Source: Ferrimonas balearica (lineage in GTDB: Bacteria; Pseudomonadota; Gammaproteobacteria; Enterobacterales; Shewanellaceae). Taken from it: a stretch of 64,000 nucleotides of DNA. The DNA lies in the NCBI RefSeq assembly GCF_019802055.1, contig NZ_JAHVHW010000004.1, forward strand, positions 124,001 through 188,000. Reading direction: 5' to 3'. Shown piece after piece: positions 8,571-18,278 of this stretch (position 1 is its first letter; every line of letters starts with the position of its first letter). A model generated the notes under the pieces. The model ran no database searches, was not told the DNA's origin, and worked only from the letters and a program-made list of their open reading frames with translations. Made by a program: the position numbers and the translations under genes.

Positions 8571-10586
8571 ATGAATTTCTACCGGTGGCGTTTTGGGCGT
8601 CAGATTGGCACTTTATCCATCGTCATCTCGATGACCGTTTTAACGGCATTGGGCATTTTAGGTTACCAACTCTCTGCACAGGCACTCAGGCAGACCGCCA
8701 TGGAGGGGGTTCAGAGCCAGCTCAATGCGATGGCGGCTTTGGTGGGGATTCAATACCAGTCACAGCGGGATCTGGCCGAGCGAAACTCAGGACTGTTTTC
8801 TGATCTGTTTCCCGGCGAGTTCTACCTGACCGGCAAACGCCTCACCGTGGGCAGCATCGAAGCACCGGAGCTGCGCAGCGGCAACCGACTGGTCAACACC
8901 ACCCTGGCCCAGGTCGATCGCTATGCCAGCATCACCGGGGGCAACGCGACGGTCTTTGTTCGTGATGGCGATGACTTCCTGCGCATCGCCACCTCGCTGC
9001 GCAAAGAGGATGGCAGTCGGGCCACCGGCACCTGGTTGGGCAAATCCCATCCGGCTTACTCTGACCTGCTGAACGGAAAGCGCTATGTCGGCTACGCCAC
9101 TCTGTTTGGTCGCCAGTTCATTACCGTGTATGAGCCGGTTAAGGATGACAGCGGTCGGGTGATCGCCGTGCGCTACATCGGTCAGAACGTCACCCTGGCC
9201 ACCGAGCAGATGGCTCAGACCCTCGCCGCCATCCAACTGGGGCAGCGGGGCTACTTCAGCCTGATTGACCGGGCCAGCGAACAGTTTATCTACCACCCCC
9301 TTATGGCGGACAACCCCTCCGCCAAGGGCTTCATCGACGACTCAGGCCAACCTCAATACCAGCGGGTACTGGCCGAGGGCAATACCGAGTCGATGGAGGT
9401 GATCGTCGCGGGTGAACATTGGCTGCAAAGCTCCGCCAGCATCGACGGTCCCGGCTGGTTGCTGACTGCCGCCGTACCGGAGCAGGAGCTGGAAGCAGCC
9501 CTCTCCGGCCTCAAAACCTTCAACATTCTGTCCGCGTTGGGCGGGTGTGCCGTGATCGGCCTGCTGCTTACCCTGATGCTGGCCCGCACCCTCAACCGCC
9601 CGCTGGCGTCGCTTTGCCAGCAGATCGAGGCGATTGGACAGGGGGATCTGGCCCAACGTCTGCCGGAGGTGCCGGAGCGCTCTCAGAACGAAGTGCACCG
9701 CATCACCACCAGCGTCAACCGGATGTCCGATGGCCTGCGCAGCCTGCTCTCCAGCCTGAACGAATCGGCTGGCGCGCTGGAGCACGCCGCGTCTGACCTC
9801 CAATCCGTAGCACAGCGCAACGGCAGCGGCGCCGCTGAGCTGATGCGACAGACCGACCAGATCGCCACCGCGATGGAGGAGATGAGCAGCTCAGTGCGGG
9901 AAGTGGCTCGCCACGCTACCGGCTCCGCCGAGCAATCCCATCAGGTGGACAGCGCCGCTCAGGCAGGCGACCAGCAGGTGGATGCGGTGATCCATCAGAT
10001 GGAAGCCCTGGCCAAGTCGCTGCAAGAGGGCTCCGGCAGCATGGATCGGGTGGCAGAGGAGAGCCAGGCCATTGCCAAGGTGGTTCAGGTGATCAATGAG
10101 ATTGCCGAGCAAACCAACCTGCTGGCGCTGAATGCGGCGATCGAGGCCGCCCGTGCCGGAGAGCAGGGACGCGGCTTTGCGGTGGTGGCCGATGAGGTAC
10201 GCTCGCTGGCCCAGCGCACTCAGCACTCCACCACGGAGATTGGCGGTACCATTGAGCAGTTGCACCAGCGCACCCGGGATGCGGTGAACCAGATGGCCCA
10301 CTGCCTCACTCTGAGCCAACGCTCCACCGAGCAGTCCGGCGAAGCGGGTGTGGCACTGACTCAAATTACCCAGAGCATGACGCAGTTGGCTCAGAACGCT
10401 ACTTCCATCGCCAGCGCTGCCGAGCAGCAGGGCGTCGTGGCCGATGAGATTGCCGCCAACCTGGGGCAGATCACCGAACTGGCCCGCGGCAGCGAGCAGG
10501 ATGCTGGGCAAACCGTCGACGCCGCCCAGGAACTGACTCAACTCTCCAACTCTCTGCGGGAGCATCTGAGCCGTTTCCGCCTCTGA
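8571..10586 (+). CDS. Methyl-accepting chemotaxis protein with periplasmic Cache domain
   Basis: Transmembrane chemoreceptor, 671 residues. A membrane helix at ~12-32 is followed by a long periplasmic ligand-binding region of the Cache type (~35-320, including [28 protein letters not shown] and the second-repeat motif [20 protein letters not shown]). A second membrane helix follows at ~322-342, then HAMP and the cytoplasmic coiled coil. The kinase-contact hairpin tip is intact ([21 protein letters not shown], from ~510). No CheR/CheB docking pentapeptide is seen at the C-terminus, which ends SRFRL. Cache receptors of this form often sense small organic acids, but the ligand cannot be read here. 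It stands alone and ends in a terminator. The 260-base gap upstream holds an AT-rich promoter-like stretch just before the start. Confidence 0.95.
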   Translation: MNFYRWRFGRQIGTLSIVISMTVLTALGILGYQLSAQALRQTAMEGVQSQLNAMAALVGIQYQSQRDLAERNSGLFSDLFPGEFYLTGKRLTVGSIEAPELRSGNRLVNTTLAQVDRYASITGGNATVFVRDGDDFLRIATSLRKEDGSRATGTWLGKSHPAYSDLLNGKRYVGYATLFGRQFITVYEPVKDDSGRVIAVRYIGQNVTLATEQMAQTLAAIQLGQRGYFSLIDRASEQFIYHPLMADNPSAKGFIDDSGQPQYQRVLAEGNTESMEVIVAGEHWLQSSASIDGPGWLLTAAVPEQELEAALSGLKTFNILSALGGCAVIGLLLTLMLARTLNRPLASLCQQIEAIGQGDLAQRLPEVPERSQNEVHRITTSVNRMSDGLRSLLSSLNESAGALEHAASDLQSVAQRNGSGAAELMRQTDQIATAMEEMSSSVREVARHATGSAEQSHQVDSAAQAGDQQVDAVIHQMEALAKSLQEGSGSMDRVAEESQAIAKVVQVINEIAEQTNLLALNAAIEAARAGEQGRGFAVVADEVRSLAQRTQHSTTEIGGTIEQLHQRTRDAVNQMAHCLTLSQRSTEQSGEAGVALTQITQSMTQLAQNATSIASAAEQQGVVADEIAANLGQITELARGSEQDAGQTVDAAQELTQLSNSLREHLSRFRL

Positions 10587-10607
10587 GTCTCGATTCGCTC
10601 TGAGATA

Positions 10608-10633
10608 AAGCGCCGCCTTCGGGCGGCGTTTCT
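10608..10633 (+). terminator. Terminator after the chemoreceptor gene
   Basis: GC-rich stem CGCCGCC / GGCGGCG closed by a TTCG tetraloop, followed by TTTCTGTTT. Confidence 0.85.
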
Positions 10634-10843
10634 GTTTCCGGACCCTGGCAGCCATCCCTTGGTCTGGCTCAACCGCGATGGCGCCGCTCATCCCACCCCA
10701 GCTTTGGAACCATTCGATTGGCCGAAGGCCCTTCGTCTGCCGCAGAGCCCCGGCCTCCAGGCGCAGGGTACAGCGTCCCCTGGCACCACTTCACTGTCGC
10801 TACCAGTGGCTCCTGCATCGCTCCCAGGGGACAACAACCAGTC
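10634..10843. other. Intergenic stretch with no supported gene
   Basis: Between the chemoreceptor terminator and the cydABX terminator. No coding frame is convincing. It contains one long-range inverted repeat, GTCCCCTGG at 10775-10783 and CCAGGGGAC at 10824-10832, with a smaller CCACT/AGTGG pair inside. It could fold as RNA, but nothing else supports that. Confidence 0.5.
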
Positions 10844-10874
10844 ACAAAAAAACGCCGTCCCTGGGGACGGCGTT
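10844..10874 (-). terminator. Terminator of the cydABX operon
   Basis: Perfect 10-bp stem AACGCCGTCC / GGACGGCGTT with loop CTGG. On the minus strand it is followed by a run of seven T. It lies 64 bases past the cydX stop. Confidence 0.9.
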
Positions 10875-10937
10875 CTCGGTATTGGGTTGGCCCACCACCT
10901 TCAGCGGTGAGCCAGGACTTGAACTAACGAGGAGTTG

Positions 10938-11045
10938 TCAGTCTTCGTCCTTATCCAGGGCTTCCTGCGCTTCCAGCCACAGGCCATTGATGATGCCAAA
11001 GGCACAGGCCAACAGCACACCCAGGATCCAAGTGAAGTACCACAT
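10938..11045 (-). CDS. cydX: Cytochrome bd oxidase small subunit CydX
   Basis: A 35-residue single-span membrane protein, MWYFTWILGVLLACAFGIIN then GLWLEAQEALDKDED. It has the CydX/YbgT signature: an N-terminal MWYFTWILG helix, the conserved Asn-Gly-Leu-Trp-Glu region, and an acidic tail. CydX stabilises the haem cluster of cytochrome bd-I. The ATG follows an AAGGAG site 9 bases upstream. It starts 27 bases after the cydB stop and is followed by the operon terminator. It falls below usual gene-calling length limits. Confidence 0.95.
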   Translation of the reverse strand: MWYFTWILGVLLACAFGIINGLWLEAQEALDKDED

Positions 11046-11072
11046 AGTGTCTAGCTCCTTATTTCCCAGGCC

Positions 11073-12212
11073 TTAGTACAGAGAGGCCGAGTTCTTCTCA
11101 ATGTGGGCGTCGTTCAGACGACCAAACATCTTCACGTAACACCAGATGGTGTAAGCCAGGATGATCGGTACGAAGATCACCGCGGCAACCAGCATCACCT
11201 TCAGGGTCAGCTCAGAGGCGGTGGCATCCCACATGGTCAGAGAGTGGTTCGGGTTCTTGGAAGACGGCATAACGAACGGGAACAGAGCCACAACCGCAGT
11301 CACAATCACACCCACGATGTTCAGGCTGGAGAACAGGAACGCAAAGCCGTTCTTGTTGGCCTTAGTGGCACCCATCACCAGCAGCGGCATCAGCACGGCC
11401 AGGGCCGGGAATACCCACAGAACCGGGTAGCTGTAGAAGTTGTTCCACCAGGCACCAGCCTGCAGCTCAACGGTCTTGGTCAGCGGGTTGGTCGCCGCAG
11501 CAGTATCGATGGCAGAGGTGATCACGTAACCATCGATAAAGCTGTTCTGCCAAACACCGGCAATCACGAACAGCAGCACGGAGGCGGTCGCCAGAACCAT
11601 GGTGGACTTACGGGCACGCTGATACAGTTCGCCTTCGGTCTTCATCTGCAGCCAGGTGGCACCGTGCAGAGTCAGCATCGCGAAGGAGAGCAGACCCGCC
11701 AGCAGGCCGAACGGATTCAGCAGGCCGAAGAAGCCGCCATCGTAGTAGCTGCGCATCCACTCGTCGTAGTAGAAGGGTACGCCCTGGAACAGGTTACCGA
11801 AGGCCACACCGAATACGACCGGCGGAACGAAGCCACCGATGAACAGACCCCAGTCCCAGCTCTTACGCCAGCGCGGATCTTCAATCTTGGAGCGGTAGTC
11901 GAAACCGATCGGACGGAAGAACAGGGCGAACAGCGTCAGCACCATGGCGATGTAGAAGCCGGAGAACGACGCGGCATACACCAGAGGCCAGGCGGCAAAC
12001 AGTGCACCACCGGCGGTCAGCAGCCAAACCTGGTTGCCGTCCCAGTGCGGGGCGATGGAGTTAATCATCACCCGACGCTCGTTGTCGGTTTTACCGATGA
12101 TGGGCAGCAGAGCGCCCACACCCATATCAAATCCGTCGGTGACGGCAAAGCCAATCAGCAGGACTACAACCAGTACCCACCAAATCAGGCGTAGCATTTC
12201 ATAATCAAGCAT
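11073..12212 (-). CDS. cydB: Cytochrome bd ubiquinol oxidase subunit II
   Basis: Membrane subunit of the high-affinity quinol oxidase that reduces oxygen at low concentration without pumping protons, 379 residues. The ATG at 12212 ([19 protein letters not shown]) overlaps the last 8 bases of cydA, so the two are translationally coupled. An in-frame start at 12239 would add nine arginine/proline-rich residues inside cydA and is rejected. Eight to nine hydrophobic helices are visible, with the family motifs [17 protein letters not shown] and [21 protein letters not shown]. Length equals that of E. coli CydB (379). It is the middle gene of cydABX. Confidence 0.97.
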   Translation of the reverse strand: MLDYEMLRLIWWVLVVVLLIGFAVTDGFDMGVGALLPIIGKTDNERRVMINSIAPHWDGNQVWLLTAGGALFAAWPLVYAASFSGFYIAMVLTLFALFFRPIGFDYRSKIEDPRWRKSWDWGLFIGGFVPPVVFGVAFGNLFQGVPFYYDEWMRSYYDGGFFGLLNPFGLLAGLLSFAMLTLHGATWLQMKTEGELYQRARKSTMVLATASVLLFVIAGVWQNSFIDGYVITSAIDTAAATNPLTKTVELQAGAWWNNFYSYPVLWVFPALAVLMPLLVMGATKANKNGFAFLFSSLNIVGVIVTAVVALFPFVMPSSKNPNHSLTMWDATASELTLKVMLVAAVIFVPIILAYTIWCYVKMFGRLNDAHIEKNSASLY

Positions 12213-13827
12213 TGCTCGGAGTCTCCTTGGCCGGGGCATTCACGGCTGCATCAAATGCCGCTTCTTTCTGTTCCTTGTCACCTTGCTCGAAGTGGTAGCG
12301 GCCGGTTTTCAGGCTGCTCGGACCCAAACGGGCAAAGCGGAACATCAGGAACATTTCCACCACCAGGGCCACGGTGTAGAAGCCACAGATCAGAATGATG
12401 GAGAACCACAGTTCGCTGACGGAGAGGCTGGACGCAGACATGTAGGTCGGCAGCACTTCCGCAATGGTCCAGGGTTGACGGCCATACTCAGCCACGAACC
12501 AGCCACACAGAATGGCGATCCAGGGCGCTGGCAGCATCACGATCAGACCCTTCAGCAGCCACGGCTTCTCATCCACCTTCTGCTTGCAGCTCTGGTAGAA
12601 CGCCAGACCGATACCGGCCAGCATCAGGAAGCCCAGACCCACCATAACGCGGAAGTTCCAGAACAGCGGGCCAACCGCCGGGATGGAGTCGTCCACCGCT
12701 TTGGCGATCATCGCTTCAGAAGCGTTCGGGATGTCGTCGGTGTAGCGCTTCAGCAGCATGCCGTAACCGATGTCGTTCTTGTGGGCTTCGTACACTTCAC
12801 GCTCTTCAGCGGTCAGTTCACCAGCACGCAGTTTCTCCAACAGACCGAAAGCGATCATGCCGTTACGGATACGCACTTCGTGCTCCGCTTTCAGGTCGAT
12901 GATGCCGGTTACCTGCTCATCCAGAGAACGGGTCGCGATGATGCCCATCACGTACGGGATACGTACGGCGTAGTGGGTTTCCATGTTCTCGCTGTCCGGG
13001 ATACCGAAGGCGGTAAAGGCAGCGGGAGCCGGGTGGGTTTCCCATTCGGCTTCAATGGCAGCCAGCTTCACTTTCTGAACGTCACCTACCTCGTAACCGG
13101 ACTCGTCACCCAGTACCAGTACGGACAGGATGGAAGCCATACCGAAGGCGGCGGCAACGGAGAAGGAGCGACGGGCAAACGGCAGGTCGCGCTTCTTCAG
13201 CAGGTAGTAGGAGCTGATGGCCAGAACAAAGACGGAGCCGGTCACGTAGCCAGCAGCTACGGTGTGTACGAACTTAACCTGGGCTACCGGGTTAAACAGT
13301 ACTTCGGCAAAGGAGACCATCTCCATTCGCATGGTTTCGTAGTTGAACTCGGCGCCGATCGGGTGCTGCATCCAGCCGTTGGCGATCAGAATCCACAGGG
13401 CAGACATGTTGGAACCGATGGCCACCAGCCAGGTTACCGCCAAGTGCTGACGCTTGGAGAGGCGATCCCAACCAAAGAACATCAGACCCACCAGGGTAGA
13501 TTCAAGGAAGAAGGCCATCAGGCCCTCGATAGCGAGGGGGGCACCGAAGATGTCGCCCACATAGTGGGAGTAGTAAGCCCAGTTGGTACCGAACTGGAAC
13601 TCCATGGTGATACCGGTGGTAACACCCAGGGCGAAGTTGATAGCAAACAACTTACCCCAAAACTTACACATGTCCTTATAGACCTGCTTGTTGGTCATCA
13701 CATAGAGCGACTCCATGATGGCCAACAGGAAAGCCAGACCCAGGGTCAGGGGCACGAACAGGAAGTGGTACATCGCGGTTAACGCGAACTGCAACCTCGA
13801 TAGATCGACGACTTCATCGATAATCAT
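12205..13827 (-). CDS. cydA: Cytochrome bd ubiquinol oxidase subunit I
   Basis: Haem-bearing subunit that oxidises quinol and hands electrons to oxygen, 540 residues. His21 ([15 protein letters not shown]) is the position of the haem b595 ligand in the family; the b558 histidine lies in [11 protein letters not shown]. The quinol-binding loop after the sixth helix is the long form ([20 protein letters not shown] and what follows, to about KRYTDD), as in E. coli-type enzymes. The C-terminus is ~20 residues longer than E. coli CydA. A strong AGGAG site lies 6 bases before the ATG. It is first in the cydABX operon. The long upstream gap has an ArcA-like direct repeat (14038-14054), in line with low-oxygen control. 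Confidence 0.97.
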   Translation of the reverse strand: MIIDEVVDLSRLQFALTAMYHFLFVPLTLGLAFLLAIMESLYVMTNKQVYKDMCKFWGKLFAINFALGVTTGITMEFQFGTNWAYYSHYVGDIFGAPLAIEGLMAFFLESTLVGLMFFGWDRLSKRQHLAVTWLVAIGSNMSALWILIANGWMQHPIGAEFNYETMRMEMVSFAEVLFNPVAQVKFVHTVAAGYVTGSVFVLAISSYYLLKKRDLPFARRSFSVAAAFGMASILSVLVLGDESGYEVGDVQKVKLAAIEAEWETHPAPAAFTAFGIPDSENMETHYAVRIPYVMGIIATRSLDEQVTGIIDLKAEHEVRIRNGMIAFGLLEKLRAGELTAEEREVYEAHKNDIGYGMLLKRYTDDIPNASEAMIAKAVDDSIPAVGPLFWNFRVMVGLGFLMLAGIGLAFYQSCKQKVDEKPWLLKGLIVMLPAPWIAILCGWFVAEYGRQPWTIAEVLPTYMSASSLSVSELWFSIILICGFYTVALVVEMFLMFRFARLGPSSLKTGRYHFEQGDKEQKEAAFDAAVNAPAKETPSNA

Positions 13828-14478
13828 TGCGTTCTCCTCAACACCAACGCGCCCACTTAAAGGTAGGCCACGAAGGCAACGCCTAGTTCAACAAATACAG
13901 CTTATGGACGGCAGCCTCCTGGCTACCATCCACAGCTCGAAAAAGGGGCGCGCAAAGACACGACTGAAGGGCGTCAAGGGGGGGGACAGTCCAACCTGGG
14001 TCAGAAAAGTACTCTTCCATGTCGCGGCTCCGCGCAAATTACATCCAATTAACATCAGATGGAAAAATCACCCAACCAATGAAACGGGAAAAAAGCGTGA
14101 AAACCGAATATGATGGAGACCACACTTTTCCTGCTGTTTATAGCATCGGCAGCAGAACGCTCTCAATCCCTGCCAGAGCGCGAGATCCTGTTTTGTGACC
14201 CACCCCTCAGAACGCGTTTTATAGGCGAAAAAGTTTGCCTTGTTTCCGGATTGTTACAATCACCAGTGGTACAAGTTGCCTCCCGACAGAATCGCCAACC
14301 CAATCCCAATAATTTCGATTATGTCACATTTCTGCCAGACTTATTTTTATCGCAAAATGTGAATAACCATTCACGGGTGGTCATAAGATGCTGTTTTTAA
14401 ATGAATTAAAATCAGCGCTCAAATGGCACCGCCTTTTGCTCAATTAGTTTTTCTTATCTCAAATTCAATTTTTCTCGG
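13828..14478. other. Regulatory gap upstream of cydA, no gene seen
   Basis: About 650 bases without a convincing coding frame. The distal part is AT-rich relative to the genes. It should hold the cydA promoter(s). Besides the ArcA-like site it contains a 6-4-6 palindrome GTGAATAACCATTCAC (14359-14374), and TCACATTT / AAATGTGA arms about 30 bases apart around 14325-14362. These are candidate operators of unknown regulators. Confidence 0.5.
14038..14054 (-). promoter_or_regulatory. ArcA-like direct repeat upstream of cydA
   Basis: On the minus strand it reads TGTTAATTGGATGTAAT, two TGTTA-like elements 11 bases apart, the spacing used by ArcA. It lies about 210 bases before cydA. ArcA activation of cydA under low oxygen is well known in enteric bacteria; binding here is inference. 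Confidence 0.4.
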
Positions 14479-14507
14479 TTGTTGCCCATCTCCCCCATCA
14501 CTACACT
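14479..14507 (+). promoter_or_regulatory. Sigma-70-type promoter for the 25-codon ORF
   Basis: TTGTTG (14479-14484), a 17-base spacer, then TACACT (14502-14507). A start near 14514 would give a ~95-base leader before the small ORF at 14609 and a ~275-base transcript ending at the terminator at 14762. Confidence 0.5.
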
Positions 14508-14521
14508 AGCGCTGCGACATT

Positions 14522-14568
14522 GAGACAGGCATTCAGGCGGCGAAGTGAGTCCGCATCTGCCCCGTCTC
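14522..14568 (+). ncRNA. Predicted structured leader of the small ORF
   Basis: Nested complementary segments can form one interrupted hairpin: GAGAC / GTCTC (outer), GGCA / TGCC (middle) and GCGG / CCGC (inner). It sits in the 5' leader 40 bases before the ribosome site, a position suited to an attenuator or sensor. I do not recognise it as a known riboswitch class; in particular I see no Moco-motif signature. Confidence 0.35.
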
Positions 14569-14608
14569 TGCGCACGGTTTGTGTATGAACTTCTGTGTGG
14601 AGGCTGTG

Positions 14609-14686
14609 ATGAAAAAGTTTGTAGATACCCTGGTGGCCAAGTATCAGCGTTCTTTCGTTGAACTTTACCGTCAGCAGGCGAAATAA
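14609..14686 (+). CDS. Candidate 25-residue small protein
   Basis: The ORF encodes MKKFVDTLVAKYQRSFVELY followed by RQQAK. A strong GGAGG ribosome site lies six bases before the ATG. It has its own promoter (14479), a predicted structured leader and a strong terminator (14762). The product is a basic amphipathic helix with no signal peptide or membrane span. Its position between the cyd and nap operons suggests some link to respiration, but that is only position. It is too short for standard gene finders. I do not recognise a family. The alternative is a short leader ORF or chance ORF in a regulatory RNA. Confidence 0.55.
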   Translation: MKKFVDTLVAKYQRSFVELYRQQAK

Positions 14687-14709
14687 GATTTCGCCAAACC
14701 AGTTCCCTT

Positions 14710-14757
14710 CTTGCGTTACTTGTTAGTGCTTTTTATCTTGCGTTACTGCTAGTGCTT
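14710..14757 (+). repeat. Tandem imperfect direct repeat in the small-ORF 3' region
   Basis: Two copies of CTTGCGTTACTnnTAGTGCT, at 14710-14730 and 14737-14757, lie 27 bases apart between the small ORF and its terminator. Confidence 0.6.
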
Positions 14758-14761
14758 ATTT

Positions 14762-14788
14762 CACCGCCCACCTGGGCGGTGTTTTTTT
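14762..14788 (+). terminator. Strong terminator of the small-ORF unit
   Basis: Stem CACCGCCC / GGGCGGTG followed by seven T. It separates the small-ORF unit from the nap promoter that begins about 20 bases later. Confidence 0.9.
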
Positions 14789-14805
14789 GCCCTGAATCCA
14801 GGAAT

Positions 14806-14878
14806 TTGATCCATATCAATGCGCCCCTGCATCTATATCCATCGGGGTATATCAAGCCAATAACAACAAATTTACATT
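14806..14878 (+). promoter_or_regulatory. napF promoter: FNR box, Nar-like palindrome, -10
   Basis: A perfect FNR consensus TTGATCCATATCAA lies at 14806-14819. A 16-base element TATATCCATCGGGGTA at 14834-14849 resembles, in its right half, a NarL/NarP 7-2-7 site. A -10 candidate TACATT lies at 14873-14878. A start near 14885 would put the Nar-like element at about -44 and the FNR box at about -73, similar in order to E. coli napF, where an FNR site is upstream of a Nar site. The FNR box is clear; the Nar site is tentative. Confidence 0.75.
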
Positions 14879-14956
14879 GCCCCTGAATTAAATTTATTTC
14901 CCGGATCACCTTTTGGCTCTTTTTGAGATAACGGTTCGGGCATTCAGGGAATCGCA

Positions 14957-15451
14957 ATGAATCCATCTCGCCTTTGGCGTCGCATCCGCCGTTCAGACTC
15001 TGCACCAATACGCATGCCTCATCTGGTGGACGAATCTCACTTTGTCGACCGCTGCAGCCGCTGCCAGGCCTGCGTCGACGCGTGCGAAACCGGTGTGATT
15101 GTGGTTGGTGACGGCGGCTTCCCCGAGCTGGATTTTCAACGAGCCGAGTGCACTTTCTGCAGCGCCTGTGCCCGCGCCTGTCCCAAACCCCTGTTTCTGG
15201 CACCTGCCGACGCGCCCTGGCCCTATCGGGCAACACTGAGCAAAGGCTGCTTGCCGCTCTCAGGTGTGGAGTGTCGCAGCTGCGCTGACGCCTGCGACGA
15301 GATGGCCATCCGTTTCAGGCCCGCTGCCGGTGCGGCTTATCCGACCCTCACGGATGACTGCACCGGCTGCGGCGCCTGCCTGCCACGCTGTCCCGGCCAG
15401 GCACTCTCTCTGACCCCTCTTACCCCAACTCCACAAGGAGACATCGCATGA
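14957..15451 (+). CDS. napF: NapF ferredoxin-type maturation protein
   Basis: Cytosolic iron-sulfur protein that helps load or mature NapA, 164 residues, the same length as E. coli NapF. Cluster motifs in order: CSRCQACVDAC (~residues 33-43), CTFCSACARAC (~65-75), a divergent ECRSCADAC segment (~100-110) and CTGCGACLPRC near 136-146. It is first in napFDABC, about 80 bases past the FNR-controlled promoter. Its stop overlaps the napD start (ATGA), so translation is coupled. Regulation by FNR, and probably a nitrate-responsive regulator, is expected. Confidence 0.93.
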   Translation: MNPSRLWRRIRRSDSAPIRMPHLVDESHFVDRCSRCQACVDACETGVIVVGDGGFPELDFQRAECTFCSACARACPKPLFLAPADAPWPYRATLSKGCLPLSGVECRSCADACDEMAIRFRPAAGAAYPTLTDDCTGCGACLPRCPGQALSLTPLTPTPQGDIA

Positions 15452-15690
15452 GCGAGCAGATCTGCTCTCTGGTGGTCAACGCCGCGCCAAACGCCCGGCT
15501 CGGTGTTGAAGCGAACATCGAGGCACTGGCGGGTGCCAGCGTCGCGCTGTCCGACCCCAGCGGCAAGATGGTGGTGCTGCTTGAGCACCCCAACCAGAAG
15601 GTCCAGGTGGACTGCATCGACCAGATCAAAGGGCTGCCCGGCGTCGCCGCCACCACCCTGATCTACCACCAGCAACTTTCCGAACACTGA
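15448..15690 (+). CDS. napD: NapD chaperone for NapA
   Basis: An 80-residue cytosolic ferredoxin-fold chaperone that binds the twin-arginine signal of NapA and holds back export until the molybdenum cofactor is inserted. Family features seen are the front strand ICSLVVNAAP, the LPGVAATTLIYHQ C-terminal strand and the overall length. It overlaps napF by four bases and lies 40 bases before napA, whose product carries a twin-arginine signal. Confidence 0.93.
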   Translation: MSEQICSLVVNAAPNARLGVEANIEALAGASVALSDPSGKMVVLLEHPNQKVQVDCIDQIKGLPGVAATTLIYHQQLSEH

Positions 15691-15730
15691 TTTCCGAAAC
15701 ACTGACCAATAAAAAACGTAGGGATGCACC

Positions 15731-18223
15731 ATGAAACTCACCCGTCGCGAATTCGTTAAGGCCCAGGCCATCGCCGCCGGTGCCGTGGCTGCCGGGTTGG
15801 CCGTGCCAGCCAGCGCCCAGGGCATCATCGCTACCAGCAATACCGATAAAATCGAATGGGACAAAGCCCCATGCCGCTTCTGTGGCACCGGCTGTTCCGT
15901 ACTGGTTGGAACCAACCAGGGCAAAGTCGTCGCGGTTCAAGGCGACCCGCAAGCCCCGGTAAACCGCGGCCTGACCTGCATCAAGGGCTACTTCCTGCCG
16001 AAGATCCTGTACGGACAGGATCGCCTCACTCAGCCGATGCTGAGAAAGCTCAATGGCCAATACGATAAGAACGGTGAGTTCACCCCGGTCTCCTGGGACG
16101 AAGCGTTCGATGTGATGGCGGAGAAGTTTAAGGACGCGCTCAAGGAGAAAGGCCCCACCGCCGTCGGCATGTTCGGTTCCGGTCAATGGACTGTGTGGGA
16201 AGGCTACGCCGCCGCCAAGCTTTACAAGGCGGGCTTCCGCTCCAACAACATCGATCCCAATGCCCGTCACTGCATGGCCTCTGCGGTAGGCGGCTTTATG
16301 CGCACCTTTGGCATCGATGAGCCGATGGGCTGTTACGACGACCTGGAGCAGGCGGACGCCTTTGTGCTCTGGGGCTCCAATATGGCGGAGATGCACCCCA
16401 TTCTCTGGTCCCGCCTGAGTGCCCGCAAATTGTCGGCAGACCACGTTAAGGTGGCGGTACTCTCCACCTTCCGTCACCGCAGTTTTGAGCTGGCTGACAA
16501 CCCCATCGTTTTCACGCCGCAGACCGACCTGGCGATCCTCAACTTCATCGCCAACTACATCATCCAGAACGACAAGGTGAATCAGGACTTTGTCGGTAAG
16601 CACGTGAACTTCCGCCGCGGCACCACCGACATCGGTTACGGCCTGCGTCCGGATCACCCGCTGGAGAAGGCTGCCAAGAACCCGGGTAACGGCAGCTCAG
16701 AAGCGATCGACTTCGAGCAGTTCAAAGCCTACGTGGCCGACTATGACCTGGAATCCGTGTCCAAGCTCTCCGGCGTTGAACCGGACAAGCTGGTGGCTCT
16801 GGCAGAGCTGTACGCTGACCCCAACCGCAAGGTGGTGTCCTACTGGACCATGGGCTTCAACCAGCACACCCGTGGCGTCTGGGCCAACAACCTGGTCTAC
16901 AACATCCACCTGCTGACCGGGAAGATCTCCCAGCCCGGTAACGGCCCCTTCTCCCTCACCGGTCAACCCTCCGCCTGTGGCACCGCTCGGGAAGTGGGCA
17001 CCTTTGCCCACCGTCTGCCTGCGGACATGGTGGTTAAGAACCCCAAGCATCGAGCCTTCTCCGAAGGGATCTGGCAACTGCCGGAAGGCACCATTCCCGC
17101 CAAGCCCGGTTACCACGCGGTGCTGCAGGATCGGATGCTGAAGGACCGCAAGATCAACGCCTACTGGGTGATGTGCAACAACAACATGCAGGCGGGCCCC
17201 AACATCAACACCGAGCGTCTGCCCGGTTACCGTGACCCGGCCAACTTTATTGTCTGCTCCGACCCCTACCCCACGGTCACCGCCATGGCGTCAGACCTGA
17301 TCCTCCCCACCGCCATGTGGGTGGAGAAAGAGGGGGCGTACGGTAACGCCGAGCGTCGTACCCAGTTCTGGTACCAGCAGGTGAAAGCGCCGGGTCAGGC
17401 CAAGTCCGATCTGTGGCAGCTGATGGAGTTCTCCAAGCGCTTCAAGGTGGAGGAGGTGTGGCCCCAGGAGCTGATCGCCCAGAAGCCGGAATACCAGGGC
17501 AAAACCCTGTTCGACATCCTCTTTGCCAACGGTGAAGTGAACAAGTACTCCCTGGATGAGATCCCGGAGCAGCGCCTCAACGACGATGCCCGCGACATGG
17601 GGTTCTATGTCCAGAAGGGGCTGTTTGAGGAGTACGCCCGGTTTGGCCGTGGCAAAGCCCATGATCTGGCGTCCTTCGACACCTACCACCAGGTGCGTGG
17701 CCTGCGCTGGCCGGTGGTGGATGGCCAGGAAACCCTGTGGCGCTTCAAAGAGGGCTCCGACCCGTACGTCAAAGCGGGCAGTGACTTCCAGTTCTACGGC
17801 AAGCCGGACGGCAAAGCGGTGATCTTCGCCCTGCCCTACGAGCCGGCGGCGGAGTCCCCAGATACCGAATACGACCTGTGGCTCTCCACCGGGCGGGTAC
17901 TGGAGCACTGGCACACCGGCACCATGACTCAGCGGGTTCCCGAGTTGTACCGGGCCTTCCCGGATGCCGTGGTCTTTATGCATCCGCTGGACGCCAAGGA
18001 GCGCGGTATGCGCCGTGGCGACAAGGTGCTGGTCACCTCCCGTCGGGGCGAAGTGGAAACCGTGGTGGAGACCCGTGGCCGTAACAAGCCGCCGCGCGGG
18101 CTGGTGTTTATGCCCTTCTTCGACGCCAGCACCCTGGTGAACAAGCTCACCCTGGACGCCACCGACCCGCTCTCCAAGGAGACCGATTACAAGAAGTGTG
18201 CCGTCAAGGTGCGCAAGGCCTGA
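15731..18223 (+). CDS. napA: Periplasmic nitrate reductase catalytic subunit NapA
   Basis: Molybdenum bis-MGD enzyme that reduces nitrate to nitrite in the periplasm, 830 residues (E. coli NapA is 828). The twin-arginine signal [14 protein letters not shown] at the N-terminus ends near residue 30 (PASAQ). The [4Fe-4S] ligands are Cys48, Cys51, Cys55 and Cys83 (CRFCGTGC and LTCIKG). Cys181 in [10 protein letters not shown] is the expected molybdenum ligand. The C-terminal region has the cofactor-binding pattern [21 protein letters not shown]. It is the third gene of napFDABC, and no napG or napH is interleaved, so electrons should come from NapC through NapB. Confidence 0.98.
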   Translation: MKLTRREFVKAQAIAAGAVAAGLAVPASAQGIIATSNTDKIEWDKAPCRFCGTGCSVLVGTNQGKVVAVQGDPQAPVNRGLTCIKGYFLPKILYGQDRLTQPMLRKLNGQYDKNGEFTPVSWDEAFDVMAEKFKDALKEKGPTAVGMFGSGQWTVWEGYAAAKLYKAGFRSNNIDPNARHCMASAVGGFMRTFGIDEPMGCYDDLEQADAFVLWGSNMAEMHPILWSRLSARKLSADHVKVAVLSTFRHRSFELADNPIVFTPQTDLAILNFIANYIIQNDKVNQDFVGKHVNFRRGTTDIGYGLRPDHPLEKAAKNPGNGSSEAIDFEQFKAYVADYDLESVSKLSGVEPDKLVALAELYADPNRKVVSYWTMGFNQHTRGVWANNLVYNIHLLTGKISQPGNGPFSLTGQPSACGTAREVGTFAHRLPADMVVKNPKHRAFSEGIWQLPEGTIPAKPGYHAVLQDRMLKDRKINAYWVMCNNNMQAGPNINTERLPGYRDPANFIVCSDPYPTVTAMASDLILPTAMWVEKEGAYGNAERRTQFWYQQVKAPGQAKSDLWQLMEFSKRFKVEEVWPQELIAQKPEYQGKTLFDILFANGEVNKYSLDEIPEQRLNDDARDMGFYVQKGLFEEYARFGRGKAHDLASFDTYHQVRGLRWPVVDGQETLWRFKEGSDPYVKAGSDFQFYGKPDGKAVIFALPYEPAAESPDTEYDLWLSTGRVLEHWHTGTMTQRVPELYRAFPDAVVFMHPLDAKERGMRRGDKVLVTSRRGEVETVVETRGRNKPPRGLVFMPFFDASTLVNKLTLDATDPLSKETDYKKCAVKVRKA

Positions 18224-18278
18224 TGTCGCAAAGGGGGCGGAGGACCGCCCCCGACCACCGAATTTTTTGGAGCACGTT

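Noticed and set aside
10775-10832. Long inverted repeat GTCCCCTGG/CCAGGGGAC as a mobile-element end
   Set aside because: Nine-base arms with no transposase, target duplication or second copy; chance in GC-rich DNA is likely.
14110-14400. A 96-codon plus-strand frame upstream of the small ORF
   Set aside because: No ribosome site, no recognisable domain, and it lies across the candidate operators of the cyd-nap gap.
14522-14568. The small-ORF leader as a molybdenum-cofactor riboswitch, given the nearby nap genes
   Set aside because: No conserved Moco-motif segments could be matched, and a terminator separates this leader from napF.
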